Of a stretch of 64,000 nt of DNA, positions 1 through 8,939 are shown in pieces. The notes beneath the pieces are model-generated. The model saw nothing but the letters and a program-made list of their open reading frames with translations, did no database searches and had not been told where the DNA came from. Position numbers and translations under genes: made by a program. The stretch is from an uncultured Bacteroidota bacterium (GTDB taxonomy: Bacteria; Bacteroidota; Bacteroidia; Flavobacteriales; Flavobacteriaceae). Every line of letters starts with the position of its first letter. The stretch's first letter is position 1. Where the stretch lies: positions 1-64,000 of the forward strand of contig CACHSA010000002.1 in assembly GCA_902582405.1 (NCBI GenBank). Direction: 5' to 3'.

Positions 1-361
1 GCACAAGGAGAATTTCATTTACCCCCTTTTTCGATAAAGAATCCAAACCATGCTTTATTGATGGATTACCGTAGCGCATTGCGAGTTCTACAGGTATATC
101 AACTTTTTTTTCCAGCTTTTCCTTCAATCTTTTTGAAAGAACTATTAAAGGAGATCCTTCTTTCCACCAAATTTTTTTATAGGCCTTTGCGGATTTTTTT
201 GGTCTTGTATTTAAAATAATTCCTTTTACCAATAAGCTTCGAACAAAATAGGGGAAATCAATGACTCTTTCATCCATTAAAAATTCTCTCAAATAATTTT
301 TAACATCAGCAGGTTCAGGTGTATCAGGGGATCCTAAATTTACTAATAAAACTCCTTTCAT
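1..361 (-). CDS. hemH: Ferrochelatase, N-terminal part (cut by window start)
   Basis: Ferrochelatase inserts ferrous iron into protoporphyrin IX, the last step of heme synthesis. The minus strand translates from an ATG at 361 into MKGVLLVNLGSPDTPEPADV, the typical opening of bacterial HemH, followed by a region containing YKKIWWKEGSPL, which matches the conserved segment that handles the porphyrin in this family. About 120 residues are visible; the catalytic His/Glu part lies outside the window. It sits 26 bases downstream of the AraC-type gene on the same strand, so the two are probably co-transcribed. The other hem genes run divergently from hemA. Confidence 0.9.
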   Translation of the reverse strand, partial: MKGVLLVNLGSPDTPEPADVKNYLREFLMDERVIDFPYFVRSLLVKGIILNTRPKKSAKAYKKIWWKEGSPLIVLSKRLKEKLEKKVDIPVELAMRYGNPSIKHGLDSLSKKGVNEILLV

Positions 362-387
362 ATATTTATTGATGTTTTAAAAAATTG

Positions 388-1317
388 TCACGAAGATAAT
401 GAGAGTAAATATTTTTTTGGTGTAATTCCAAATTTCTTTTTAAATGCTGCAATAAAGTGACTAGCTGTTGAATATCCAACTTTTAATCCTACCTCATTAA
501 CATTGTATTTGCCAGAATCTAACATTCTCCTAGCTTCTTCCATTTTGTGAGTTAATAAATATCCATAGACAGTGTCTCCATACAATTCTTTAAAACCTTC
601 TTTTAATTTATTTAACCCTATTTCAACCCTATTAGAAAGCTCGGTCAATGAAGGTGGTTCAGAGAAATTTTGAAGAATGATTTCCTTTGCATTTCTTATT
701 TTTCTTACGTTGTCTTCATCGGCTAAAAAGGGACAATTTTCCAAACTTGAATCTTCACTTTTACTAAAACAAAGACTCAATAATTCGTAAATTTTACCGG
801 TTAAATACAGAGATTTCATATTATTATTTACTTTAGATTTTGTTATTTGATTTATCACAAAATTCATACTTGGATTAATAATCATGGTCTCGTAATACTT
901 TTTAGCGGTGTTTTCATCACTTAGAAAAGGAATATTTTCAGCATCGGATGAAAATAAACTATGAAATTTTTTAATAGATATTATGATACTAAGAATTGAA
1001 GATTTTGGATTCAATTTTAAATTTATTGGTAAATCTTTTTCTGGATTAAATAGTAAAATCACCTTATTTTGATCAATTGGCAACAAATAATTTCCATTAT
1101 TGAAAATAAAATCAGCTGCTCCTTTAACGCAAAAATGAAATTGTATTAGACTTCTTTTTACATCTTTTGTATTTGTTTTTTGAAAATCTGATTCATTTAC
1201 AAAATGATACATGTAAAAACCATTGCTTAACTCAAATTTATTTGTTAAACTTTTATCGTTATTTTTGTCAGACATTTTAAACACATTATTTAGAATCAAT
1301 CTATATAAGGACGACAT
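388..1317 (-). CDS. AraC-family transcriptional regulator next to the heme genes
   Basis: A 309-residue protein with a C-terminal AraC/XylS double helix-turn-helix (about residues 210-305). Visible hallmarks are LTELSNRVEIGLNKLKEGF in the first helix-turn-helix and VGYSTASHFIAAFKKKFGITP in the second. The N-terminal ~200 residues are a poorly conserved effector or dimerisation region. Translation could also start at the internal ATG at 1275 (MSDKNN), which would remove 14 residues. It lies between hemH (same strand) and hemA (divergent), so control of heme synthesis is the natural guess, but that is inferred from position only and no binding site was identified. Confidence 0.85.
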   Translation of the reverse strand: MSSLYRLILNNVFKMSDKNNDKSLTNKFELSNGFYMYHFVNESDFQKTNTKDVKRSLIQFHFCVKGAADFIFNNGNYLLPIDQNKVILLFNPEKDLPINLKLNPKSSILSIIISIKKFHSLFSSDAENIPFLSDENTAKKYYETMIINPSMNFVINQITKSKVNNNMKSLYLTGKIYELLSLCFSKSEDSSLENCPFLADEDNVRKIRNAKEIILQNFSEPPSLTELSNRVEIGLNKLKEGFKELYGDTVYGYLLTHKMEEARRMLDSGKYNVNEVGLKVGYSTASHFIAAFKKKFGITPKKYLLSLSS

Positions 1318-1416
1318 TCAGTCTTTATATCCTCTGTTTACCTTACTAAGAGTAAAAGTATACTCTTTGCGTTAATTATTATACTTTTATCGTTATTTTT
1401 TTATTGTAAGTGATAT

Positions 1417-1424
1417 TATTTTTG
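1417..1424 (+). promoter_or_regulatory. Candidate -7 box for hemA
   Basis: TATTTTTG matches the Bacteroidota -7 consensus TAnnTTTG exactly and lies 19 bases ahead of the hemA start codon in the 126-base gap between divergent araC and hemA. No convincing -33 TTTG box at the usual distance was found, so this is a weak call. Confidence 0.35.
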
Positions 1425-1443
1425 TGTCGTATTAGAGTTTTGA

Positions 1444-2688
1444 ATGAATATTTTTAATGATTTAACTAATTTTTATGTAATAGGAATTAGTTATAGGAAT
1501 GCAGATTTACACACAAGGGGAAAATTCAATCTTTCAAAGTCCCAAAAAATTAAAATTTTAAGAAAAGCTAAAAGTTTTCATATAAACGAAATTTTAATTA
1601 ATAATACATGTAATAGAACAGAAATTTATTCTTTCGCTGAAAGTTCATCGGTGATTGTGAACCTACTATGTGAAAATTCTGATGGAGATTATGAAACTTT
1701 CAAACAACTGGGCTATGTTTTTGAAAATACGGAAGCTATAAATCACATTTTTAAAGTTGGTACCGGACTGGATTCTCAAATCTTAGGAGATTTTGAAATT
1801 ATTGGACAACTTAAAAACAGTTTTAATCTTTCCAAGGATAATCAACTAATTGGAAGCTTTATGGAAAGGCTCACAAATTCTGTTATACAAGCAAGTAAAA
1901 GAATAAAAACTGAAACAAAAATTTCTTCTGGTGCAACATCAGTTGCTTATGCAGCGGTTCAATTTATTATTAATGAAGTTGATAATGTCTCAAATAAGAA
2001 TGTTTTACTGATAGGAACGGGAAAAATTGGAAGAAATACATGTGAAAACCTAGTTAAACACACAGAAAATAAAAAAATAACTGTTATTAATCGATCCAAG
2101 GAAAAAGCAGAAATTCTTGGTCACAAATTTGACATATTGGTAAAAGACTTTTCTGAAATTCATGTTGAAATTGAAAAATCTGATATAATAGTATTAGCTA
2201 CAGGTGCTGACGAACCCCTAATCCACAATAATCTACTTCCAAAAAAACAAAAACTATTGATTATCGATTTAACTATTCCTTCAAATGTTGATATCGACAG
2301 AAGCACAAAAAATGTTAGGGTTGTTAATCTTGACGATCTGTCTAAAATAACTTACAAGACTCTTTCCGAAAGGAAAAGACATATACCAGAGGCAAAAAAA
2401 ATTATTGAGGAAATACAACAAGAATTTTTACAATGGATTCATGATCGAAGATATGCTCCAGCTTTGAAAGCTCTTAAAAATAAATTAATTGAACAGCAAA
2501 ATGCTGAAATTGGAGCTAGAAAAAGAAAAAATGGAGTTACAATTTATGATTCATCTTTGTCCTACGATATGATTCAAAAAATAACAGGTCAATTTGCATT
2601 TTATCTAAAAGAAAATCCAACTAAGGCCAACGATGCCATGAACATTTTTAACGAGGTATTCCAACTCGACCTTCAAAATCATGAATAA
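1444..2688 (+). CDS. hemA: Glutamyl-tRNA reductase
   Basis: Reduces glutamyl-tRNA(Glu) to glutamate-1-semialdehyde with NADPH, the first committed step of the C5 tetrapyrrole pathway. The catalytic cysteine is Cys56 in NNTCNRTEIY. The family motif GTGLDSQILGDFEIIGQ follows, and then a nucleotide-binding domain with VLLIGTGKIGRNTCENL. At 414 residues it has normal length. It is the first gene of a tightly packed plus-strand hem operon and overlaps hemC by 8 bases, suggesting translational coupling. Confidence 0.95.
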   Translation: MNIFNDLTNFYVIGISYRNADLHTRGKFNLSKSQKIKILRKAKSFHINEILINNTCNRTEIYSFAESSSVIVNLLCENSDGDYETFKQLGYVFENTEAINHIFKVGTGLDSQILGDFEIIGQLKNSFNLSKDNQLIGSFMERLTNSVIQASKRIKTETKISSGATSVAYAAVQFIINEVDNVSNKNVLLIGTGKIGRNTCENLVKHTENKKITVINRSKEKAEILGHKFDILVKDFSEIHVEIEKSDIIVLATGADEPLIHNNLLPKKQKLLIIDLTIPSNVDIDRSTKNVRVVNLDDLSKITYKTLSERKRHIPEAKKIIEEIQQEFLQWIHDRRYAPALKALKNKLIEQQNAEIGARKRKNGVTIYDSSLSYDMIQKITGQFAFYLKENPTKANDAMNIFNEVFQLDLQNHE

Positions 2689-3592
2689 ACCAATTATATT
2701 GGGATCAAGAGCTAGTAAGTTGGCATTATGGCAAACCAACTTAGTTAAAAAAAAACTCGAAGATTCAAGCATCAAATGTGAAATAAAAACTATTTCTAGC
2801 TCTGGAGATATTGACCTAAAAACTCCAATTTACTCAATGGGAATTACAGGGGTTTTTACAAAAGAATTGGACCAGGCTTTATTAAACAAAGAAATTGATG
2901 TCGCTGTTCACAGTTTAAAAGATGTTCCAACAAGACTAGCTGAAGAAATATGTATTGGAGCTGTGTTAAAAAGAGGTAAATGGGAGGATATTATTTTATG
3001 GAAAAATATGGAATGCAAATCAAAAAAAGTTAGATCAGTTGCAACTGGGAGCCTCAGGAGAAAATTTCAATGGAAACTAAAATATCCTAATGACAAAGTG
3101 ATTCCTATAAGAGGAAATATTAATTCAAGAGTTGAAAAGTTAAAAACTGATTCTAAAATTGATGGGGTCTTCTTTGCGAGTGCAGCTCTTTCTAGATTAA
3201 AAATTTGTCAAGAAAATGAGGAAACTTTAAACAATTTTCTTCCAGCTCCTTGTCAGGGATTTATTGTGGCAACGTGTTTAAAAGATAATAAGTTGGTAAT
3301 TGAAAATCTGAATAAAATAAATAATAAAAACTCTGGTATTTGTTCAGAAATAGAGAGAGATTTTTTGAGAACTCTTGAAGGCGGTTGTTCTGCTCCAATT
3401 GGCGCAATTGCACAAGTTAAAGGAAAAATTATTGATTTTAAGGGTGGGGTCTTCTCAATGAAAGGTGAACAACCTAAAATTATTGAAGCCATACTTAAAA
3501 TAGATGAAAGAAATGGTGTTGGGGAAAAGCTGGCAAACGAGGTCTTAAATAATGGAGGTAAATTGTACATAGAAGAGGCAAAAGTAAAATGA
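2681..3592 (+). CDS. hemC: Hydroxymethylbilane synthase (porphobilinogen deaminase)
   Basis: Joins four porphobilinogen molecules into the linear tetrapyrrole hydroxymethylbilane. The start reads IILGSRASKLALWQ, the family's signature N-terminus. VAVHSLKDVPT is the conserved substrate-binding segment, and GGCSAPIGA near residue 235 holds the cysteine that carries the dipyrromethane cofactor. At 303 residues it is of normal length. It overlaps hemA by 8 bases at its start and hemD by 4 at its end (ATGA). Confidence 0.95.
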   Translation: MNKPIILGSRASKLALWQTNLVKKKLEDSSIKCEIKTISSSGDIDLKTPIYSMGITGVFTKELDQALLNKEIDVAVHSLKDVPTRLAEEICIGAVLKRGKWEDIILWKNMECKSKKVRSVATGSLRRKFQWKLKYPNDKVIPIRGNINSRVEKLKTDSKIDGVFFASAALSRLKICQENEETLNNFLPAPCQGFIVATCLKDNKLVIENLNKINNKNSGICSEIERDFLRTLEGGCSAPIGAIAQVKGKIIDFKGGVFSMKGEQPKIIEAILKIDERNGVGEKLANEVLNNGGKLYIEEAKVK

Positions 3593-4239
3593 AAAATAAA
3601 AGAATCTTATCAACTAAAATTTTAAATGAAGATGAGTTAAATCAACTTGATTTACATGGGCATGTGGTTGAACAGTGGAACTTTATAAAAACTAAAGAAA
3701 AGAAATTTTCAATTAATTTAAATGAAGAGATACTTATTTTTTCATCCCAAAACGCAGTTAATTCATTTTTCTCACAGCATCAAAATGTAACGACCAGAAA
3801 TTGTATATGTGTAGGTGAAAAAACCAAAGAACTTTTGGAAAAGAAAAAACAAAATGTTATGAACTTTTTTATAAGTTCAAAAGATATGGTTGAATTTTTA
3901 GAAACAAACCTTTTGGGCAAAAAATTTATTTTTTTTACGGGTAATCAACGCATGAACAATATCGAAAACTTCTTCGATACTCAGGATGATAATTTCAGAG
4001 TTGTTGAGGTTTACAAATCGTATTGTGACTCAAAATGTTTTAAAGATTTTAATATTGCTTTATTTTTTAGCCCCTCCGGTGTAAGATGTTTCGCAAAATT
4101 AAATTCTTTTGAGAATATAGATTGTTTTGCAATTGGAGAGTCAACAGCTAATGAACTTAAAAATTATACTACAAACATCCACATTGCAAAAAAACCAACA
4201 ATAAGTAATTTGATTGAGAAAGTAAAAATCTTACACTAA
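3589..4239 (+). CDS. hemD: Uroporphyrinogen-III synthase
   Basis: Cyclises hydroxymethylbilane with inversion of ring D to give uroporphyrinogen III. HemD is one of the least conserved heme enzymes, so this call rests mainly on position between hemC and hemE and on fold-level features: 216 residues in two Rossmann-like halves, [14 protein letters not shown] in the first and [12 protein letters not shown] in the second. Both fit the family's 'F(T/S)S...V..F' pattern. Its ATG overlaps the hemC stop, and hemE follows after 5 bases. Confidence 0.85.
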   Translation: MKNKRILSTKILNEDELNQLDLHGHVVEQWNFIKTKEKKFSINLNEEILIFSSQNAVNSFFSQHQNVTTRNCICVGEKTKELLEKKKQNVMNFFISSKDMVEFLETNLLGKKFIFFTGNQRMNNIENFFDTQDDNFRVVEVYKSYCDSKCFKDFNIALFFSPSGVRCFAKLNSFENIDCFAIGESTANELKNYTTNIHIAKKPTISNLIEKVKILH

Positions 4240-4244
4240 ACTAT

Positions 4245-5267
4245 ATGAAAAACGATTTGCTTCTTAGAGCCTTGAAAGGTCTTCCTGTTGATAGACCTCC
4301 AGTATGGATAATGAGACAAGCTGGGCGATATTTACCAGATTATATTAAACTAAAAAATAAATATGATTTTTTTACTCGCTGCAAAACCCCAGAATTAGTC
4401 TCTGAGATAACACTTTTACCCATCGATCAAATAGGAACTGACGCTGCTATTATTTTTAGTGATATATTGGTTGTCCTTCAAGCAATGAATATCGAGGTTG
4501 AGATGAAGCCTAATTTCGGACCATTTATTCCTAATCCTATAGATTCAAAAGAAAAAGTGAAAAATTTAATTAGCCCTAATGTTATGGATAAACTTGGATA
4601 TGTGTTTGAGGCTATTAAAGTAACTAAAAGAGATCTAAATAATAGAGTCCCTTTAATTGGGTTTGCTGGCTCTCCATGGACACTTTTTTGTTATCTAGTT
4701 CAAGGCAGTGGCTCAAAAACTTTTGATAAACCTAAAGGATTTGCCTTTTCTAACCCAAAAGAAACTGAAATAATTCTTGAAAAGATAACCTTGACAACCA
4801 TAGAATATTTGAAGGGACAAATTAATGCAGGAGCTGATGTTGTTCAAATTTTCGATTCGTGGGGTGGACTTTTATCACCCTCTGATTACAGTCAATTTTC
4901 TCTTAAATATATAAATTTAATAGTGTCAGCTATTAAGAATTATGCCCCCGTTATTATTTTTGGAAAAGGATGTTGGTTTGCTTTAAACGAAATGGCAAAA
5001 AATGGAGCTTCTGGTCTAGGGATTGATTGGAGTTGCTCTGCAAGAAATGCAAGATATTTGTCTGGTGGGAATATAACTCTTCAGGGGAACTATGATCCAG
5101 CCAAATTACTTTCCCCAATTTCAAAAATCAAATCAGATGTACATCAAATGATTAATGACTTTGGAAAAGAAAAATATATTGTGAATCTCGGACATGGAAT
5201 TTTACCAAATATACCTGTATCTCATGCAAAAGCTTTTGTGGATGCTGTTAAGGAATATCAAATCTAA
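4245..5267 (+). CDS. hemE: Uroporphyrinogen decarboxylase
   Basis: Decarboxylates the four acetate side chains of uroporphyrinogen III to give coproporphyrinogen III. The N-terminal signature [17 protein letters not shown] and the central [16 protein letters not shown] are both intact. [14 protein letters not shown] and [11 protein letters not shown] complete the active-site barrel motifs. At 340 residues it has family length. It lies inside the hem operon, 5 bases after hemD and 4 before hemF. Confidence 0.96.
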   Translation: MKNDLLLRALKGLPVDRPPVWIMRQAGRYLPDYIKLKNKYDFFTRCKTPELVSEITLLPIDQIGTDAAIIFSDILVVLQAMNIEVEMKPNFGPFIPNPIDSKEKVKNLISPNVMDKLGYVFEAIKVTKRDLNNRVPLIGFAGSPWTLFCYLVQGSGSKTFDKPKGFAFSNPKETEIILEKITLTTIEYLKGQINAGADVVQIFDSWGGLLSPSDYSQFSLKYINLIVSAIKNYAPVIIFGKGCWFALNEMAKNGASGLGIDWSCSARNARYLSGGNITLQGNYDPAKLLSPISKIKSDVHQMINDFGKEKYIVNLGHGILPNIPVSHAKAFVDAVKEYQI

Positions 5268-5271
5268 AATA

Positions 5272-6171
5272 ATGAAGGAAGAATTTTACAATTTCATTCA
5301 AAATCTTCAACTGTCAATAACGAGAGAACTTGAAAAGATTGATGGTAAATCAAAGTTCAGCAATATAAAGTGGGAAAGAGAAGGTGGTGGTGGTGGTGTT
5401 ACTAAAATTATTGAAAACGGTGATGTTTTTGAAAAAGGAGGAGTAAACATATCTAACGTGTTTGGAGAATTACCAAAAACCATGAAAAATTACTTGAATA
5501 CTAAATATTCTCTTTTTAGTGCCTGTGGACTTAGCTTAGTGATTCACCCTAAAAGCCCACTAATTCCTACAGTTCACAGCAATCTTAGATATTTTGAACT
5601 TTACAACAAATCTAACATGATTGTAGACCAATGGTTCGGAGGTGGAATTGATCTAACACCATATTATATTGACAATTTTGATATTAATCATTTTCATAAG
5701 GTCTGTAAAATTTCATGTGATAAACATGACAAAAATTATTATGATGTTTTTAAGAAAAATTGTGATAATTATTTTTGGAATAAGCATAGAGAAGAAGCAA
5801 GAGGGGTCGGTGGAATTTTTTTTGATTATTTAAAACCAAATGGTAAATCAGTAGATGAACTATATAATTTTGTTACTACAGTTGGTAATAATTTTTTGAA
5901 TTCTTATTTACCAATTGTAAATAAAAACAAAAAACTCAACTACTCGGCTAAACAAAAAAAATGGCAAGAAGTTAGAAGAGGAAGATATGTTGAATTTAAT
6001 CTTCTTCATGATAAAGGAACTCAGTTTGGAATTAAAACCAATGGAAGGATTGAAAGTATTTTTATGAGTTTACCTCCAACTGTTAGGTGGGAGTATAATT
6101 TTAAACCTAAAGAAAACAGTTCAGAAAGTGAGCTTGTTGGTATTTTAAAAGAACCAAAAGAATGGATTTAA
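5272..6171 (+). CDS. hemF: Oxygen-dependent coproporphyrinogen III oxidase
   Basis: Oxidatively decarboxylates coproporphyrinogen III to protoporphyrinogen IX using O2. The glycine run in WEREGGGGGVTKIIENG, followed by VFEKGGVNIS, is the family hallmark. PTVHSNLRYFEL, WFGGGIDLTPYY and a C-terminal GRYVEFNLLHDKGT segment are also present. The ATG at 5272 (MKEEFYNF, 299 residues) is preferred over an upstream start at 5194, which would overlap hemE deeply in another frame and add a segment unlike HemF. Having HemF rather than HemN inside the operon suits an aerobic lifestyle. Confidence 0.95.
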   Translation: MKEEFYNFIQNLQLSITRELEKIDGKSKFSNIKWEREGGGGGVTKIIENGDVFEKGGVNISNVFGELPKTMKNYLNTKYSLFSACGLSLVIHPKSPLIPTVHSNLRYFELYNKSNMIVDQWFGGGIDLTPYYIDNFDINHFHKVCKISCDKHDKNYYDVFKKNCDNYFWNKHREEARGVGGIFFDYLKPNGKSVDELYNFVTTVGNNFLNSYLPIVNKNKKLNYSAKQKKWQEVRRGRYVEFNLLHDKGTQFGIKTNGRIESIFMSLPPTVRWEYNFKPKENSSESELVGILKEPKEWI

Positions 6172-6181
6172 ATTAAAATAA

Positions 6182-7168
6182 ATGTTCCCTAAACAAAGAA
6201 AAAGAAGACTCAGAAATTCTGATTCGATTAGAAAAATTGTAGGTGAAATTAATTTGACTGTTAATGATTTAATAACTCCTATTTTTTTGACAGAAGGTGA
6301 AAAAATAAAGGAGGAAATAGAATCTATGCCGGGTTACTTTCGGTTATCACTTGATCTTTTAGAAGAAGAAATAGATTCGTTATGGGGATTGGGCTTACAA
6401 GCTGTTTTACTTTTTGCAAAAATCCCAAATAAACTTAAAGATAATAAAGGAACTGAAGCTTTAAATGAAAACGGATTAATGCAAAAGGGAATTAAATTAA
6501 TTAAGTCCATTAACCCTGAAATTCTAGTCATTTCAGACGTTGCACTAGACCCATACTCATCATATGGTCACGATGGTATAGTTTTGGATAACAAAATTGT
6601 TAATGACGAGACCAATAAAGTTTTATCAAAAATGGCTCTTTCCCATGCCAAAGCTGGAGTTGATTTTGTCTCTCCAAGTGATATGATGGATGGGAGAATC
6701 GGTGAAATTAGAAGTGTTCTTGAAAAGAATGGATTTAAGAATACCGGGATTATGAGTTATAGTGTGAAGTATGCATCGAATCTTTATTCTCCCTTCAGGG
6801 ATGCATTATCATCCAGTCCAGGGTTTGGCGATAAAAAAACATACCAAATGGATTTTCACAATAGAAAAGAAGCAATTAGTGAAACTTTACTTGATATTGA
6901 CGAAGGGGCCGATATTGTAATAGTTAAGCCTGGAATATTTTATTTAGACATAATTTCTAATTTGAACACAAAAATTAATCAACCAATAGCCGCCTACCAA
7001 GTCAGTGGCGAATACGCTATGTTAAAAGCTGCTCAGTCAAAGGGTTGGATAAACTACGATTCTGTAATTTATGAAAATTTAATAGCATTCAAAAGAGCTG
7101 GTTGTTCAATGATAATTACCTACTGTGCGAAAGACATTGCAAGGATTCTAAATTCTAGGCAGAATTAA
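6182..7168 (+). CDS. hemB: Delta-aminolevulinic acid dehydratase (porphobilinogen synthase)
   Basis: Condenses two 5-aminolevulinate molecules to porphobilinogen. The two Schiff-base lysines are seen in MSYSVKYASNLYSPFRDA and IVIVKPGIFYLD. The metal-site segment reads DVALDPYSSYGHDGI, with aspartates in place of the zinc-binding cysteines, which by family knowledge suggests a Mg2+-type rather than Zn2+-type enzyme. At 328 residues it has normal length. It closes the hem operon, out of pathway order, and its 3' end overlaps the convergent DUF885 gene by 4 bases. Confidence 0.95.
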   Translation: MFPKQRKRRLRNSDSIRKIVGEINLTVNDLITPIFLTEGEKIKEEIESMPGYFRLSLDLLEEEIDSLWGLGLQAVLLFAKIPNKLKDNKGTEALNENGLMQKGIKLIKSINPEILVISDVALDPYSSYGHDGIVLDNKIVNDETNKVLSKMALSHAKAGVDFVSPSDMMDGRIGEIRSVLEKNGFKNTGIMSYSVKYASNLYSPFRDALSSSPGFGDKKTYQMDFHNRKEAISETLLDIDEGADIVIVKPGIFYLDIISNLNTKINQPIAAYQVSGEYAMLKAAQSKGWINYDSVIYENLIAFKRAGCSMIITYCAKDIARILNSRQN

Positions 7169-8886
7169 TTTTTTGACAAGCTTGAGGCTATATATTCTGA
7201 AATTTGATCTTGAAGTAAAGGAAGGGTAAGAGTTCCGTTTTTTAGTATCGATTCATGAAAATCTCTAATATTAAACTTGTCTTTTAATTTTTTTTCTGCC
7301 TCCTTTCTTAATTCAATGATTTTTAATTCTCCTATTTTATAAGACAAAGCCTGTCCTGGCCAAGATATATATCTGTCTACTTCCGTGTTAATTTCATGTT
7401 CAGACAAAGCAGTATTATCTAACATGTAGTTTATTGCTTGCTCTCTAGTCCAATTAAAAGAATGTATGCCCGTGTCAACTACCAACCGACATGCTCTCCA
7501 CATTGAGTAAGATAGTTGACCAAATTTTTCGTAAGGGTTGGTATAGATACCCATTTCCTCAGCCAAAAGTTCACTATATAATCCCCAACCCTCACCAAAT
7601 GCTGATAGATATAAATCTTTTCTAAAGTTAGGGATAGACTCTGGAAGTTCCTTGTTTAGTGCACCTTGCAGATGATGCCCTGGCACAGCTTCATGTGCTG
7701 TCAAAGCGGGGATGTTAAATAAAGGTCGACTTGGGAGATTATAAGTATTTACCCAGTAGAAACCAGGGCTGGTCCCATCTTTTGGAGCAGGAATATATCT
7801 TCCACCAGTATATTTTGGTGCTATTGATAAGGGTACGGGTGCAACACCATAGGGTTGTTTTGGTAAATGCTTAAAAAATCTGGGCAGCTGTTCATCTAAT
7901 CTTTTTGCTATGTCTCTTGCATGAATTAATAATTCATTTGGAGAAGAAGCATAGAATTTTTTATTCGTTCTAAGAAAATTTAAAAATTCTTTGAAATCAC
8001 CCTGAAATTTAACTTCTCTTATAACCTTAAACATTTGTTTTTTTATTTTTTCGACCTCTGCAATACCTATACTGTGAATTTCTTTTGGTTTGAGTTCAAG
8101 AGTGGTATAATACCTAATTCTACTTTCATAGTACTTTTCTCCATTTGGAGTTTGAGATACTCCAATTGCGCTTCTCGTCCTAGGTAGATACTCTTTCTCA
8201 AAAAAATATTTAATTTTTTTGAAAGAGGGAATAACGGAATCCATTATAATATTTGCTGCTAGGACCTGTAGACTATCTTTTATATAATTTGGAATTGAGG
8301 TAGGTAGTTTTAAAAAAGGGGAGTAATAAAAATTATTTTTGTATGACAGTGTAATATGTTTTTCATAAGTTGTATTATAACCCTCAAAAATTATTTTAGG
8401 TTGTGATATACCCATGTCAAGACCATTAGAAATCAGTTTAATATTTTGTCTCACGAAATTTGGAATCTCTGCCAAAGTTTTGATATAATCTTGAGCTTGG
8501 TCAATGTTTGAAATTTTTTTTACTTTGTAGACTAAATTGTTGTGAAAACCTGCATCCGATAAAATGGGATTATAATGGGTTTTAAAATCAAAATCGTCTA
8601 TTTTTTTCTTAATAACAAATGTTAACAGTTCATGAGAGATTTTGTCCTGTTCTGAAAGGAGATTTTTGTTTACTTTAAATAACCTTTTATATGTTTTTTT
8701 GTAAAATAGATTCTCCCTTTCAAACCTTTCTTCACTATAGTCACCGAGTAGAAATCTAGAATCATCAAATGGTTTAAAGTTTTCAAAATCTTGAATAATT
8801 TTCTTGATTATCTTATGGTCGTCCTGCCGCAAGCAGGATGAAAAAATCAGGAAAAACAACAATATTGATCTTATGTTTAAATTCAT
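7165..8886 (-). CDS. DUF885 family lipoprotein (putative metallopeptidase)
   Basis: A 573-residue protein of the DUF885 family, whose members are predicted metallopeptidase-like enzymes. The key motif is ALTAHEAVPGHHLQGAL, an HExxxGHH arrangement typical of the family. A further conserved block is LYLSAFGEGWGLYSELL, supplying the distal glutamate. The N-terminus has a hydrophobic signal and a lipobox ending at Cys18 (LIFSSC), so it is probably an outer-membrane or periplasm-facing lipoprotein. Its substrate is unknown. It runs convergently to hemB with a 4-base overlap and is unlikely to be part of the heme pathway. Confidence 0.85.
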   Translation of the reverse strand: MNLNIRSILLFFLIFSSCLRQDDHKIIKKIIQDFENFKPFDDSRFLLGDYSEERFERENLFYKKTYKRLFKVNKNLLSEQDKISHELLTFVIKKKIDDFDFKTHYNPILSDAGFHNNLVYKVKKISNIDQAQDYIKTLAEIPNFVRQNIKLISNGLDMGISQPKIIFEGYNTTYEKHITLSYKNNFYYSPFLKLPTSIPNYIKDSLQVLAANIIMDSVIPSFKKIKYFFEKEYLPRTRSAIGVSQTPNGEKYYESRIRYYTTLELKPKEIHSIGIAEVEKIKKQMFKVIREVKFQGDFKEFLNFLRTNKKFYASSPNELLIHARDIAKRLDEQLPRFFKHLPKQPYGVAPVPLSIAPKYTGGRYIPAPKDGTSPGFYWVNTYNLPSRPLFNIPALTAHEAVPGHHLQGALNKELPESIPNFRKDLYLSAFGEGWGLYSELLAEEMGIYTNPYEKFGQLSYSMWRACRLVVDTGIHSFNWTREQAINYMLDNTALSEHEINTEVDRYISWPGQALSYKIGELKIIELRKEAEKKLKDKFNIRDFHESILKNGTLTLPLLQDQISEYIASSLSKN

Positions 8887-8939
8887 AAAAGAAATTGTCT
8901 TTTAAAAAATATTAAATTATCTTATTTGAATACAAAATT

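Noticed and set aside
5194-5271. Upstream start extending hemF by 26 residues
   Set aside because: The extra residues are the hemE 3' end read in another frame and do not resemble HemF; the ATG at 5272 gives the family's normal N-terminus.
5386-5400. GGTGGTGGTGGTGG-like microsatellite
   Set aside because: It encodes the conserved glycine run of HemF (EGGGGGVTK), so it is explained by the protein.
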